NCBI RefSeq assembly: GCF_014651615.1
Contig: NZ_BMXF01000001.1
Location: forward strand, 839,731 to 903,730
Direction of reading: 5' to 3'
Length of the DNA stretch: 64,000 nucleotides
Source of the DNA: Persicitalea jodogahamensis
Lineage (GTDB): Bacteria; Bacteroidota; Bacteroidia; Cytophagales; Spirosomataceae
A program made the position numbers and the translations under genes. Position 1 is the first letter of the stretch, and each line of letters opens with the position of its first letter. Of this stretch, positions 35,040 to 43,652 are shown piece by piece. The notes under the pieces were generated by a model that saw only the letters and a program-made list of their open reading frames with translations, ran no database searches and was not told where the DNA came from.

Positions 35040-35663
35040 ATGAGTGCGCATTTGACGGCGGATTTTTTTCAAAAACATGACACACTCACTTTGTCCCAAC
35101 TCCTGCTCGGCTGCGAATTGGTACATGAAAGTTCTGCCGGACGCACGGCTGGTGTCATCGTTGAGACCGAAGGGTATCTTTGGGGAGACCCCGCCTGTCA
35201 TGCGTACCGCCGTCAGACCAAACGCAACGCTGCCATGTTTGGCCCCGCGGGACACCTGTACGTCTATTTGATTTATGGAATGTACTACTGTGTGAACATC
35301 GTGAGTGGCAAGACAGGAGAGGGCGAAGCTGTGCTAATTCGCGCCCTCGAACCCACCGAAGGGCTTGATTTGATGCGGGAGCGGCGGAATCTCAATCCCA
35401 AGACATTACAGCCGCTGCTAAAAATGCGGAAAAAGCCGCTGGCTGAGAAAGATTTGTGCAATGGCCCCGGCAAGCTGGTGCAGGCAATGGGGATCCGGCC
35501 TGAGCATAATACCGATTCCTTATCAGAGGGGGGCATCTACATAACCCCGCCTGTCTTTTCTGACTTCGGAATGGTCACAACTACCCGTATCGGAATTACA
35601 CAGGGAGCTAACCTACCTTACCGTTTCTATATAAAAGATAATAAGTACATAAGTAAAAGTTAA
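35040..35663 (+). CDS. DNA-3-methyladenine glycosylase (AAG/MPG family)
   Basis: A 207-residue protein of the mammalian-type alkyladenine glycosylase family, which removes alkylated and deaminated purines from DNA. Signatures are VIVETEGYLWGDPACHAYR (containing the catalytic Glu), MFGPAGHLYVYLIYGMYYCVN, AVLIRALEPTEG and LCNGPGKLVQAMGI. The C-terminal strand is IGITQGANLPYRFYI, as in the family. It starts two bases after the yicC stop codon. The long gene-poor stretch that follows marks the end of the operon. Confidence 0.96.
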   Translation: MSAHLTADFFQKHDTLTLSQLLLGCELVHESSAGRTAGVIVETEGYLWGDPACHAYRRQTKRNAAMFGPAGHLYVYLIYGMYYCVNIVSGKTGEGEAVLIRALEPTEGLDLMRERRNLNPKTLQPLLKMRKKPLAEKDLCNGPGKLVQAMGIRPEHNTDSLSEGGIYITPPVFSDFGMVTTTRIGITQGANLPYRFYIKDNKYISKS

Positions 35664-35761
35664 TGACCTGACCCGTGCCCACCATTCTTCTTACGGGTAC
35701 TTGGCAACTGGATTCGGGTAGTTTCGGTCTTTGCATTCAGGGAGGCTTCCCGGTTGTTAGT

Positions 35762-35960
35762 CAAAGACATGAGTGCTTGCCCTTTTCAAATTGTAGCATC
35801 ATAGACTTCTGATTAAAGAGGGGCAGCTCACTGTCTTCATTGAATACGCTATTCGTTCCTTCACCCTTTACATTGGTGACTCTGGCAAAACTGCGGTTGT
35901 ACAGTTTGATTCGCTCGCGGCCAGCAGTTCCTCTCCGGTCTGGGAATTAAGTGCGCGGAC
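35762..35960 (-). pseudogene. Decayed reading frame, family unknown
   Basis: On the minus strand the frame from about 35943 to 35762 reads as fairly normal protein sequence (RIKLYNRSFARVTNV, then NEDSELPLFNQKSMML) and ends at a TGA at 35762-35764. Just upstream, another frame continues plausible sequence (VRALNSQTGEELLAAS), as if one base had been lost or gained near 35930. No start codon or family is recognisable. The string could be chance; I call it only because two frames join sensibly. Confidence 0.28.
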
Positions 35961-36104
35961 AATATTTCAACAAGTACCTTAGCGACCTTAACGGGAAAGA
36001 ATACTTTCTATCAACTGAATAAGGCCTGATTTTCAGGTATCAATGCTCCTATTGCCGATAGGGGTGATGTTCGAGCTATGCATGTTTTGGAAAGGAAATT
36101 TAGG

Positions 36105-36135
36105 GGAACAAATTGCGCATAGAGCAATTTGTTCC
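36105..36135. repeat. Perfect 12-base stem hairpin in a gene-poor region
   Basis: GGAACAAATTGC and GCAATTTGTTCC pair exactly around a 7-base loop. There is no T tract behind it and no gene ends nearby, so it is recorded as an inverted repeat without assigned role. Confidence 0.6.
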
Positions 36136-36878
36136 TCAAATGGGGATAGGCATTCTTGAATTTCGTAAGACGTCGGAAATTGCTCGGTTATCGCCAATCT
36201 GCATTCCCATAAGTCACCGCCAACAAAACCTTTAATTGAGTCTTATTCAAGACTATATAATTTGATTCAAATATAAAAAATCATATATTTAAGGAAATTA
36301 TTTCAAATTATTGCCACTTTGACAACAGATTTGTTACTAGATTTTGCGTTAAAGTGACATTATTGGGTCGCCAGCTAGGGTTAAATTAGGTTTATTGTGT
36401 TGCTGGTGAAGTTTTTTTATACATACCAATCCAAAGCGGTTCTTTTCGACGTATGTTCTAACTGTTAGCGATTCGGCCGTTTAAAGACCATTCTGGAAAT
36501 TTCCAGATTTGCTCTCCCATTCCATTAAGTCCTCTCTTCCCGATTAAATAGTACAGTTGCCTCTGCAGGGGGATGCTATGCCTGTTGCGTAAGCTTTCTC
36601 AAACAACAGAGATCAAATTGCTGTTAATCAGCATTGTGTCATCCTTTTGTTCCTAATTAACTGACTTCAAATGAACCGAAATTTTTACCTCAATTCTTCT
36701 TAGTGCCCCCCCTGTACGAAGCGTGTTTTTCGCGGTACGATCTGTACAATCTTGCAGGAATGGCGTTTCCATCTTCATTCTTTCCATTTGCTGCACGACC
36801 GATTCAACACGGATACTTTCTTGTTCCGACTTGCAAGGTTTTACCTCTTTTCATTATTCACTTTTCACTTTTTTCACT

Positions 36879-38639
36879 ATGCGCATGAATCCTATACCAT
36901 TCGGGTCGCTCAGAACCGGCTTACTGAGTTGCGCCCTGCTGCTGACGACAATCGTCGGCTACGCATCCAGCCACCGCGAAGCCCCGCTCATTTCCCAGGA
37001 CCCTCTGGCTGACAACACCGACGTGTACGCTTTTAAGAGTCCGGATGATCCTAACATGATCACGATCATCGCGAACTACATTCCATTCGAATCCCCCGAA
37101 GGCGGTCCTAACTTCTACAATTTTGGGACGAATGTCCGTTACGAGATTCATATCAAGAACCGGGCTGACACGCCAGGTGACGACATCACCTATCGCTTCA
37201 CTTTCTATCAGGTCAACGAGGATCCCACGACTTTTTTCAACATCCGTTTGGGGAAGCAGAATCTCAAGACTACCTACAAATGTGAGAAGAGTATGGATGG
37301 CGGCAAGACATTTACCGCTATTGTTTCCAATGGTGTTGTGCCACCAAACAACATCGGCCCACGATCTATTGAAGGCGCTGCGGGACTAAATACTACCTAT
37401 GATGCGCTGATGCAGAAGTCGATCATGACGGCTACTACCGGAGAAAAAATCTTCGCCGGCCCCGTGGACGATCCTTTCTTTGTAGATCTGGCAGGCGCGT
37501 TCGACGTTGGAAACTTCCGTCCTGAAGGTAATGCGGTCAATGCTCCCAAAGATGCACTTAACCGCTTCAATGTGCATACCATTGCCTTGAAAATTCCGGT
37601 CAACATGCTGCAAAAGGATGGCAAGACCGTCGACCAAGCTGCTAATATCCTTGATGGCAACTACGTAATTGGCGTGTGGGCTTCGGCCAGCCGCCAGATG
37701 ATCGAAACGATCTATGATGGTGGAGACATGGGTGGTGATGGCAAGTTTGTGCAGGTTTCGCGCCTGGGAATGCCTTTGACAAATGAGGCTGTAATTCCTA
37801 TCGGTATGAAGGATCGCTGGAATGCCACCAGCCCTTATGGCGGAGCTGATTTGCAGTTTGCCAAGTACTTCACCAATCCCGAATTGGCCTTGTATATGGA
37901 CGACTCTAAGTTCGGCGGGGCAGTACCTTCTTTAAACGCGCTGCGCATTCAAACCATGGCATTGGGTGCATTCGACTTTCGGAACGGCAAGCCTGGTCTG
38001 TACGGCTTGAAGGGGAACTCGGCGCTGGATGGAACAGCCTTGGCCGAAGCTGCTTTCGGCGGAATACTATTGCCTGATGCCCAAAGCCCCCGTGCGGTAG
38101 ATTTGCTGCCCATTTTCTACACCGGAGTACCCAATCTGCCTCCCTATCAACTCGCGACGGGCAAAAGTGGTAATCCATTGGCAGCAGGCAAACCATTTAT
38201 CAATAACTTTTTGCCAACACTGGGTGATATGCTCCGCTTGAACATGGCGGTTCCTGCTACACCTCGTAATGATCCTAAGTTTAGCCACCTGGGCCTGATT
38301 AGCGCCGCTGTCCTTGGACTTACCGATCCTGCTTATAATACTGATACGAAAGTTCAGTTCATTCCAAATATGGATGGATTCCCCAATGGACGCCGTTTGG
38401 AAGATGATGTGACGACTATCGAATTGCAAGCCGTTTCTGGCGCCGTACTGGCTGCCGTTGGTCTGTGGTACGACGACTTCAAACCCGGAACCACGACCAG
38501 CCCTGTAACGCCCCAATTGGTGAGTGTACTTGGCTTCACTGCCGGCCCTACGATGAACGACACGGGTTTCACAAGTAGCTTCCCATACATGGCTAAGCCA
38601 TGGCGTGGATTCGACTACCCGCAAAAAGACAGATTCTGA
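36879..38639 (+). CDS. DUF4331 family secreted protein (first of tandem pair)
   Basis: A 586-residue protein starting at the ATG at 36879; an in-frame start at 36723 would add unrelated sequence before the signal peptide. The signal peptide is MRMNPIPFGSLRTGLLSCAL up to about YAS. It matches DUF4331 from SSHREAPLISQDPLADNTDV onward, with DPFFVDLAG, LPIFYTGVPNLPPYQLATG and NMDGFPNGRRLEDDVT. The function of DUF4331 is unknown; it is found in secreted proteins of many bacteria. Unlike the next gene, it ends without a T9SS sorting domain. The second copy starts 26 bases downstream. Confidence 0.88.
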   Translation: MRMNPIPFGSLRTGLLSCALLLTTIVGYASSHREAPLISQDPLADNTDVYAFKSPDDPNMITIIANYIPFESPEGGPNFYNFGTNVRYEIHIKNRADTPGDDITYRFTFYQVNEDPTTFFNIRLGKQNLKTTYKCEKSMDGGKTFTAIVSNGVVPPNNIGPRSIEGAAGLNTTYDALMQKSIMTATTGEKIFAGPVDDPFFVDLAGAFDVGNFRPEGNAVNAPKDALNRFNVHTIALKIPVNMLQKDGKTVDQAANILDGNYVIGVWASASRQMIETIYDGGDMGGDGKFVQVSRLGMPLTNEAVIPIGMKDRWNATSPYGGADLQFAKYFTNPELALYMDDSKFGGAVPSLNALRIQTMALGAFDFRNGKPGLYGLKGNSALDGTALAEAAFGGILLPDAQSPRAVDLLPIFYTGVPNLPPYQLATGKSGNPLAAGKPFINNFLPTLGDMLRLNMAVPATPRNDPKFSHLGLISAAVLGLTDPAYNTDTKVQFIPNMDGFPNGRRLEDDVTTIELQAVSGAVLAAVGLWYDDFKPGTTTSPVTPQLVSVLGFTAGPTMNDTGFTSSFPYMAKPWRGFDYPQKDRF

Positions 38640-38665
38640 TAATCACTCTAACCAAAACGAGCAAA

Positions 38666-40969
38666 ATGAAAAATCTCTTATATTTTATCGCAGGGCTTCT
38701 GGCGGTAGTGTGTCTTCAGCCTTCGTCGGCGGTTGCCTCCTCGCACCGTGAAGCACCCCTGATTTCTAACGACCCCCTGGCCGACAATACTGACTTATAT
38801 GCATTCAGGAGTCCGGCTAACGACCAAAATGTAGTACTGATTGCGAACTACATTCCTTTCGAGCATCCCGCTGGCGGTCCCAACTGGTACTCGTTCGGAG
38901 AGCGTATTCGGTACGAAATTCACGTTGACAACAATGCAGGAACGCCCGGCTCGGAAATTATTTACCGTTTCGAGTTCAAGCAGATGAATGAGGACCCCAC
39001 TACCTTCTTCAATATCCGTCTGGGTAAAGAAAATCTGAAAACTACCTATACCTGCCAACGTAGCATGGATGGCGGTCGCTCTTTCCAGACAATCATTTCC
39101 AATGGCGTTGTTCCACCACCCAACATTGGTCCTCGTTCCATTGACAACAGTACCGTTGGATTGGGCACTACTTATGACAAACAGGTTGAAAAGGGTATCA
39201 TGACCGCCAGCACCGGCGAGAAGATTTTTGCTGGACCAGTAGATGATCCTTTCTTTGTGGATCTGGGTATCTTTGATTTGGGAGCGGTTCGATCAGATAA
39301 CCCGCGTGATGCGGTAGCGAGATTCAACTGCCATTCTATCGTGATTGAGGTGCCGATTGCAACATTGCAGCGGGACCGGAAGCCAGTGTCTGAAGCCAAG
39401 AATATTCTCGACGGTGATTATGTGATTGGCGTTTACGCTTCGGCCAGCCGCCAAATGATCAAGACACTTTATGACGGAGGTGACGTAGGGTACGATGGTG
39501 AGTACCGCCAGGTTTCGCGTCTAGGTATGCCTTTAACCAACGAAGCCATTATTCCAATCGGGATGAAAGATCGGTGGAATGCGACTAAGCCTTCCGATGA
39601 TTTACAGTTCGCCAAGTATTTCTCAAACCCGGAGTTGGCTCTTTATATGGACGACTCTCAGTTTGGAACCGCTGTTCCGGGCTTGGCTCCGCTACGCATT
39701 CAAACCAACTCCCTCGGTGCTTTCGACTTCCGCAACGGAAAACCTGGCCTGTTTAGCTTGAAAGGAACTGAATCCGTAAAAGGAACGGCCTTAGACGAAG
39801 CAGCGTTCGGTAGCATTTTATTGCCGGATAACAAAAGCCCTCGTGCGGTGGACCTGCTGCCTATTTTCTACACTGGGGTTCCAAACCTGCCTCCCTACCA
39901 GTTAGCTACCGGCAAAGGTGGCCGGGCATTGAGAGCAGGTAAGCCTTTTATCAATAATTTCTTGCCTACCTTGGGCGATTTGCTTCGCCTAAATATGGCG
40001 GTGCCTGTGACTCCCCGGACTAGTGCTGATTTTAGTTCGCTTGGCTTGGTTCAGGCGGCGGTACTCGGCCTGACCGATGCTCGCTACAATGCCAGTGCCG
40101 ATATGCAGTTTATTCCGAATATGGACGGTTTTCCGAACGGACGTCGCCTTGAGGATGATGTGACTACGATCGAATTACAGGCAGTTGGCGGAGCGGTGCT
40201 GGCAGCCATCGGCTTGTGGTACGATGACTTTATCCCTGGTACCACGGCTAGTCCCGTGACGCCTAACTTGGTCAGTGTACTTGGCTTCAAAGCAGGTCCC
40301 ACCAAGAATGACAAGCCATTCAAGACTATGTTCCCTTATGAAGCTGAACCATGGAGAGGTTTCCAGGGACCGAGCTACGAAGGCAAGAAGGTGGATGCTC
40401 CCGCGCCGCCAGCCAGCATGGAGTTTGCCGTGCGGGTGAAAAGCTTCTCCTGCACCAATGGCGACATCGTGTTTGAAGCCGTGAATCCTGCTCCCGGCAA
40501 GACGGTTGAGTACTCAGCCGCCGGAGTGTCTGTATGGACAACTAACCCCAACCTACGAGTAGAGCAAGAGTTGTTTTGGGACAATAACAGCAGCGGGGTA
40601 CTGACTCTCAAAGCGCGTTACCTGAATGAGCCAGGCTCTCAGGTGTCTATGGAATATGACTTCCGTAAGCAGTGCAGTCGGGCACGTATGGCAGCAGAGC
40701 CAACCAACGCTACCGCTTCCTTCTCGATCAATGTATTAGGTAACCCAACCAATAAGGATGTCGTAGCGTTTGACCTGCGTGGTAATGCTGGTGAAGCAAT
40801 GGAGATTGGTGTTTCAGATGCAAGCGGACGCACACTGAGCCACGCTGCCTTTAACGCTACTGGTAACGTAGAGCGTAGAAGTGTGCGGATTGGCCGTGCT
40901 CCCGGTATCTACTTCCTGAAAGTAGGGACGCCGAAAGAGACCCGTACCATCAAACTATTGCGTGAGTAG
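38666..40969 (+). CDS. DUF4331 family protein with T9SS type A sorting domain (second of tandem pair)
   Basis: A 767-residue protein from the ATG at 38666 with a signal peptide ending near AVAS. The DUF4331 part (about 28-590) is strongly similar to the preceding protein, for instance SSHREAPLISNDPLADNTDL and NMDGFPNGRRLEDDVTTIEL, so the two arose by duplication. This copy adds a beta-sandwich domain (about 600-690) and a type A C-terminal domain (GIYFLKVGTPKETRTIKLLR) for type IX secretion and surface anchoring. It is probably co-transcribed with the first copy. Its role is unknown; possible substrates or partners are not visible. Confidence 0.92.
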   Translation: MKNLLYFIAGLLAVVCLQPSSAVASSHREAPLISNDPLADNTDLYAFRSPANDQNVVLIANYIPFEHPAGGPNWYSFGERIRYEIHVDNNAGTPGSEIIYRFEFKQMNEDPTTFFNIRLGKENLKTTYTCQRSMDGGRSFQTIISNGVVPPPNIGPRSIDNSTVGLGTTYDKQVEKGIMTASTGEKIFAGPVDDPFFVDLGIFDLGAVRSDNPRDAVARFNCHSIVIEVPIATLQRDRKPVSEAKNILDGDYVIGVYASASRQMIKTLYDGGDVGYDGEYRQVSRLGMPLTNEAIIPIGMKDRWNATKPSDDLQFAKYFSNPELALYMDDSQFGTAVPGLAPLRIQTNSLGAFDFRNGKPGLFSLKGTESVKGTALDEAAFGSILLPDNKSPRAVDLLPIFYTGVPNLPPYQLATGKGGRALRAGKPFINNFLPTLGDLLRLNMAVPVTPRTSADFSSLGLVQAAVLGLTDARYNASADMQFIPNMDGFPNGRRLEDDVTTIELQAVGGAVLAAIGLWYDDFIPGTTASPVTPNLVSVLGFKAGPTKNDKPFKTMFPYEAEPWRGFQGPSYEGKKVDAPAPPASMEFAVRVKSFSCTNGDIVFEAVNPAPGKTVEYSAAGVSVWTTNPNLRVEQELFWDNNSSGVLTLKARYLNEPGSQVSMEYDFRKQCSRARMAAEPTNATASFSINVLGNPTNKDVVAFDLRGNAGEAMEIGVSDASGRTLSHAAFNATGNVERRSVRIGRAPGIYFLKVGTPKETRTIKLLRE

Positions 40970-41025
40970 AAAACGAAAGCTCCTGGTTTTGTTATTTGCT
41001 AGTGAGTTGAAATAGATAGGTTATG

Positions 41026-41072
41026 CCGGAGATGGGTGCACGAGACAGGATTTCCCGTGCATTTATCTCCGG
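41026..41072. terminator. Strong hairpin before the TPR lipoprotein gene
   Basis: CCGGAGAT pairs with ATCTCCGG and, inside, TGCACG with CGTGCA, the helices separated by three-base bulges. TTGACTTTTTGG follows. It lies 57 bases after the DUF4331 stop and 36 bases before the TPR start, so it could terminate or attenuate the message. Confidence 0.6.
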
Positions 41073-41107
41073 TTGACTTTTTGGGCATAATCAAAAAACA
41101 TTATAAT

Positions 41108-42424
41108 ATGAAAACGAATATTTCCCGTGCAGGTCGTCTCCTGTTTTTTGCTCTTTCCATTTGTGCTGCTACCTCACTACTGACAAGTTGCGCAGACAAG
41201 GAGGGGAATACAGAAAATGCAGCCGATGCTTCTCCGATGAGCATTCCACCGCTTTTTCAACGGACAGGTGAACTCTCCAAAGCAGATGAATGGTCTCGGA
41301 CGATTGAGAAAGTGGACGAGCTCAAAGCCAAAATTTCCAAAGATCCCAACGATGTGAAGGCACGGCTGCAAATCGCCACAATTTACATGGCTGAGGCCCG
41401 CATTACGGGCGAACACCCGTATTATTATCCTGCCGTCCTGAAAATTCTGGATGGCGTCCTGAGCATCGACCCCCGCAATTTTGAGGCTACTACCTTCAAG
41501 GCATCCGTCAAGATGTCGCAACACCAATTCGCAGAAGCACGCGACCTCGCCGAACAAGCCCGACAGATCAACCCCGACAATGCCTATGTCTATGGTGTGT
41601 TGGTGGATGCTAATGTCGAACTGGGTGATTACGAGCAGGCTGTTGCGATGTCGGACAAAATGCAGGCCATGAAACCCTCGCTTGAATCTTACTCGCGGGC
41701 TTCTTACCTGAGGGAAATTTACGGAAACTACCCTGGTGCCATTTCCGCCATGCAGCTGGCCGTTGACGCCGGATTACCGGGCTCCGAACCCTACTGCTGG
41801 TCTAAGTATACATTGGCTCATCTCTATACGATCACTGGGCAGCTCGATAAAGCGGAAAGAGAATACGCCGAGATATTGGCTGTTCGCCCCAGCTATGCTT
41901 TCGCACTGGGTGGACAAGCTCACGTACAGAGATTGCGGAAACAATATGACAAAGCCCTTGCCACGCTCGACCAAGCGGCGGCTATTATGCCTGAATTCTC
42001 TTTTCATGAAGAAATGGCCGAAATCTACGCCTTGCAGGGGGATCAACAAAAAGCCGCCGACAAGTACGTTGAAGTGGTAACTATGCTGGATGAAGACGCG
42101 CAGTCAGGCCACTCAGTGGATCTGGAGATGTGTAAGCTTTACACCAAGCTAGGCAAACTGGATTCTGCTGCGGTGTACGGTCAGCGTGAATATAGTAAGC
42201 GTCCTAAAAACATTGACGTCAACCATGCGATGGCGGCAGTGGCTTTCAAGCAGGACAATGTAAAGAAAGCCCAGGAATACATAGAAGTGGCTATGCGTAC
42301 GGGTAGTAAAAACCCCGAACTGCTGCGTCAGGCCAGTGAAATCGAACTGGCAATGGGAAACGAACAGGAAAGTAAGAAGCTGATTGCTGAAGCCCGCAAG
42401 GTTAATCCGAACCCGGTGCTTTGA
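41108..42424 (+). CDS. TPR lipoprotein of the DUF4331 locus
   Basis: A 438-residue lipoprotein from the ATG at 41108, with signal peptide ending in LLTSC (Cys at about residue 28). The rest is TPR helical hairpins, with repeats such as QLDKAEREYAEILAVRPSYAF, KYDKALATLDQAAAIMP and KVEEY-like units at about 34-residue spacing. It follows the two DUF4331 genes in the same direction, and such a TPR protein commonly accompanies DUF4331 genes. It may be an assembly partner at the outer membrane. The spacer contains a hairpin, so expression may be partly independent. Confidence 0.88.
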   Translation: MKTNISRAGRLLFFALSICAATSLLTSCADKEGNTENAADASPMSIPPLFQRTGELSKADEWSRTIEKVDELKAKISKDPNDVKARLQIATIYMAEARITGEHPYYYPAVLKILDGVLSIDPRNFEATTFKASVKMSQHQFAEARDLAEQARQINPDNAYVYGVLVDANVELGDYEQAVAMSDKMQAMKPSLESYSRASYLREIYGNYPGAISAMQLAVDAGLPGSEPYCWSKYTLAHLYTITGQLDKAEREYAEILAVRPSYAFALGGQAHVQRLRKQYDKALATLDQAAAIMPEFSFHEEMAEIYALQGDQQKAADKYVEVVTMLDEDAQSGHSVDLEMCKLYTKLGKLDSAAVYGQREYSKRPKNIDVNHAMAAVAFKQDNVKKAQEYIEVAMRTGSKNPELLRQASEIELAMGNEQESKKLIAEARKVNPNPVL

Positions 42425-42447
42425 ACTGATTCCTGATTAAAAACCTT

Positions 42448-42490
42448 AAAAACCCTCCTCCCGTTGCTCCCGGAGAAGGGTTTTTGTTTT
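42448..42490 (+). terminator. Terminator after the TPR lipoprotein gene
   Basis: AAAAACCCT pairs with AGGGTTTTT, and CTCC with GGAG inside, followed by G and four T. It starts 24 bases behind the stop codon. Confidence 0.85.
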
Positions 42491-42511
42491 CTCGTGCAAA
42501 ACGTATATTTG
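42483..42511 (+). promoter_or_regulatory. Promoter of the lysine degradation pair
   Basis: TATATTTG at 42504-42511 matches the -7 box TAnnTTTG; a TTTG at 42483-42486 lies 17 bases upstream. The elements overlap the T tract of the preceding terminator. The start codon at 42552 follows about 40 bases later. Confidence 0.6.
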
Positions 42512-42551
42512 TAAATAGCGTTTGCGAAAGCTTTATTTCTAATATTCTCTT

Positions 42552-43610
42552 ATGAAGAAGATTCTGGTCGTCGGCATGGGCAAAGTTGGGGCGCTGGTCG
42601 GAACTTTGCTGAGTAAGCAATTTGAGGTTACAGGCCTGGACAAAGAGCAACTCGTCTCACCACTTTCCTTCCCCGTGGTCGAAGGCAATGTAGCGGATGG
42701 GGTTTCTCTGGAAAAAACGATGACGGGCTTCGATGCGGTAGTTTCCTGCATGCCCTATAACCTCAATCTTCCTATTGCCAGACTGGCTTACAAACTTGGC
42801 ATTCATTACTTCGATCTGACTGAGGACGTGCCGACGACCACAGCGATCCGCGAGATGGCGCGCGACAGCCGGGGTGTCATGGCCCCGCAGTGTGGCCTGG
42901 CGCCGGGCTTTATTGGCATCGTAGGTGCTGATTTGGCCGCACGGTTTACCAAACTACGAGACATCGAGTTGCGAGTGGGTGCCTTGCCGCGATATCCTAA
43001 TGGACTGATGGGTTACTCCTTTACTTGGTCTCCGGCTGGTGTTATCAACGAATATATCAATGACGCCGAGGTCATCCATAATGGTGCCCGCAAAACAGTT
43101 TCCTCCCTAGATGGTACTGAGGTCATTAATATCGAAGGCCAGGAATTCGAGGCTTTTACCACATCGGGCGGATTGGGCACGATGTGCGAAACCTACGAAG
43201 GTCGGGTCGATACGCTCAATTACAAGACCATACGCTATCCCGGCCACGCCAAACTCATGCGTTTTCTGCTTTACGAACTGATTCTGAAAAACAAGCGGGA
43301 ACTCATTGAGCAAATTCTTACCGAAGCCAAGCCCCCCGTGCAGGAAGACGTAGTCTATGTCTATGCCGTGGTGGAGGGATGGAAAAATGATCAGCTTGCC
43401 CGTGAAGAATTTTACGAAGCCTACCATCCCATCGAGATCGACGGCCAGCATTGGCGGGCTATTTCCTGGACCACAGCGGCCTCTGTCGCGGCGGTGGTGG
43501 AAATGGTTGCGATTGGTAGTCTGCCTCAAAAAGGGTTTATCAAGCAGGAAGATATTTCTTTGGAAAAGCTTTTGGAAACGGAAAATGGGGCTTTTTACCG
43601 AAAAGCATGA
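42552..43610 (+). CDS. Saccharopine dehydrogenase-like protein, probable lysine 6-dehydrogenase
   Basis: A 352-residue protein with the NAD motif ILVVGMGKVGALVGTLLS at the N-terminus and the saccharopine dehydrogenase folds after it (AVVSCMPYNLNLPIARLAYK, APQCGLAPGFIGIVGADLA, RVGALPRYPNGLMGYSFTWS). Length and motifs resemble lysine 6-dehydrogenase, which turns L-lysine into aminoadipate semialdehyde. The next gene encodes an antiquitin-type aldehyde dehydrogenase that would take up that product, which supports the assignment. Saccharopine dehydrogenase proper (larger) is less likely. The substrate is inferred, not shown. Confidence 0.82.
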   Translation: MKKILVVGMGKVGALVGTLLSKQFEVTGLDKEQLVSPLSFPVVEGNVADGVSLEKTMTGFDAVVSCMPYNLNLPIARLAYKLGIHYFDLTEDVPTTTAIREMARDSRGVMAPQCGLAPGFIGIVGADLAARFTKLRDIELRVGALPRYPNGLMGYSFTWSPAGVINEYINDAEVIHNGARKTVSSLDGTEVINIEGQEFEAFTTSGGLGTMCETYEGRVDTLNYKTIRYPGHAKLMRFLLYELILKNKRELIEQILTEAKPPVQEDVVYVYAVVEGWKNDQLAREEFYEAYHPIEIDGQHWRAISWTTAASVAAVVEMVAIGSLPQKGFIKQEDISLEKLLETENGAFYRKA

Positions 43611-43652
43611 ATTTTAAAAGCCTTTAGTATAAAGTTTTCAACTATTAACTCA

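Larger units (their letters stand above)
35664..36878. other. Gene-poor region between the glycosylase and the DUF4331 genes
   Basis: About 1.2 kb. The left part (35762-35960) has a broken minus-strand reading frame, listed as a pseudogene. A perfect hairpin sits at 36105-36135. The stretch around 36240-36320 is very AT-rich and could hold a promoter, but no TAnnTTTG match with good spacing stands out. The 36700-36878 part is an open frame upstream of the DUF4331 start but lacks any signal-like sequence. Confidence 0.55.

Noticed and set aside
36723-36878. N-terminal extension of the first DUF4331 protein
   Set aside because: It would place 52 unrelated residues before a clean signal peptide; the ATG at 36879 is preferred.
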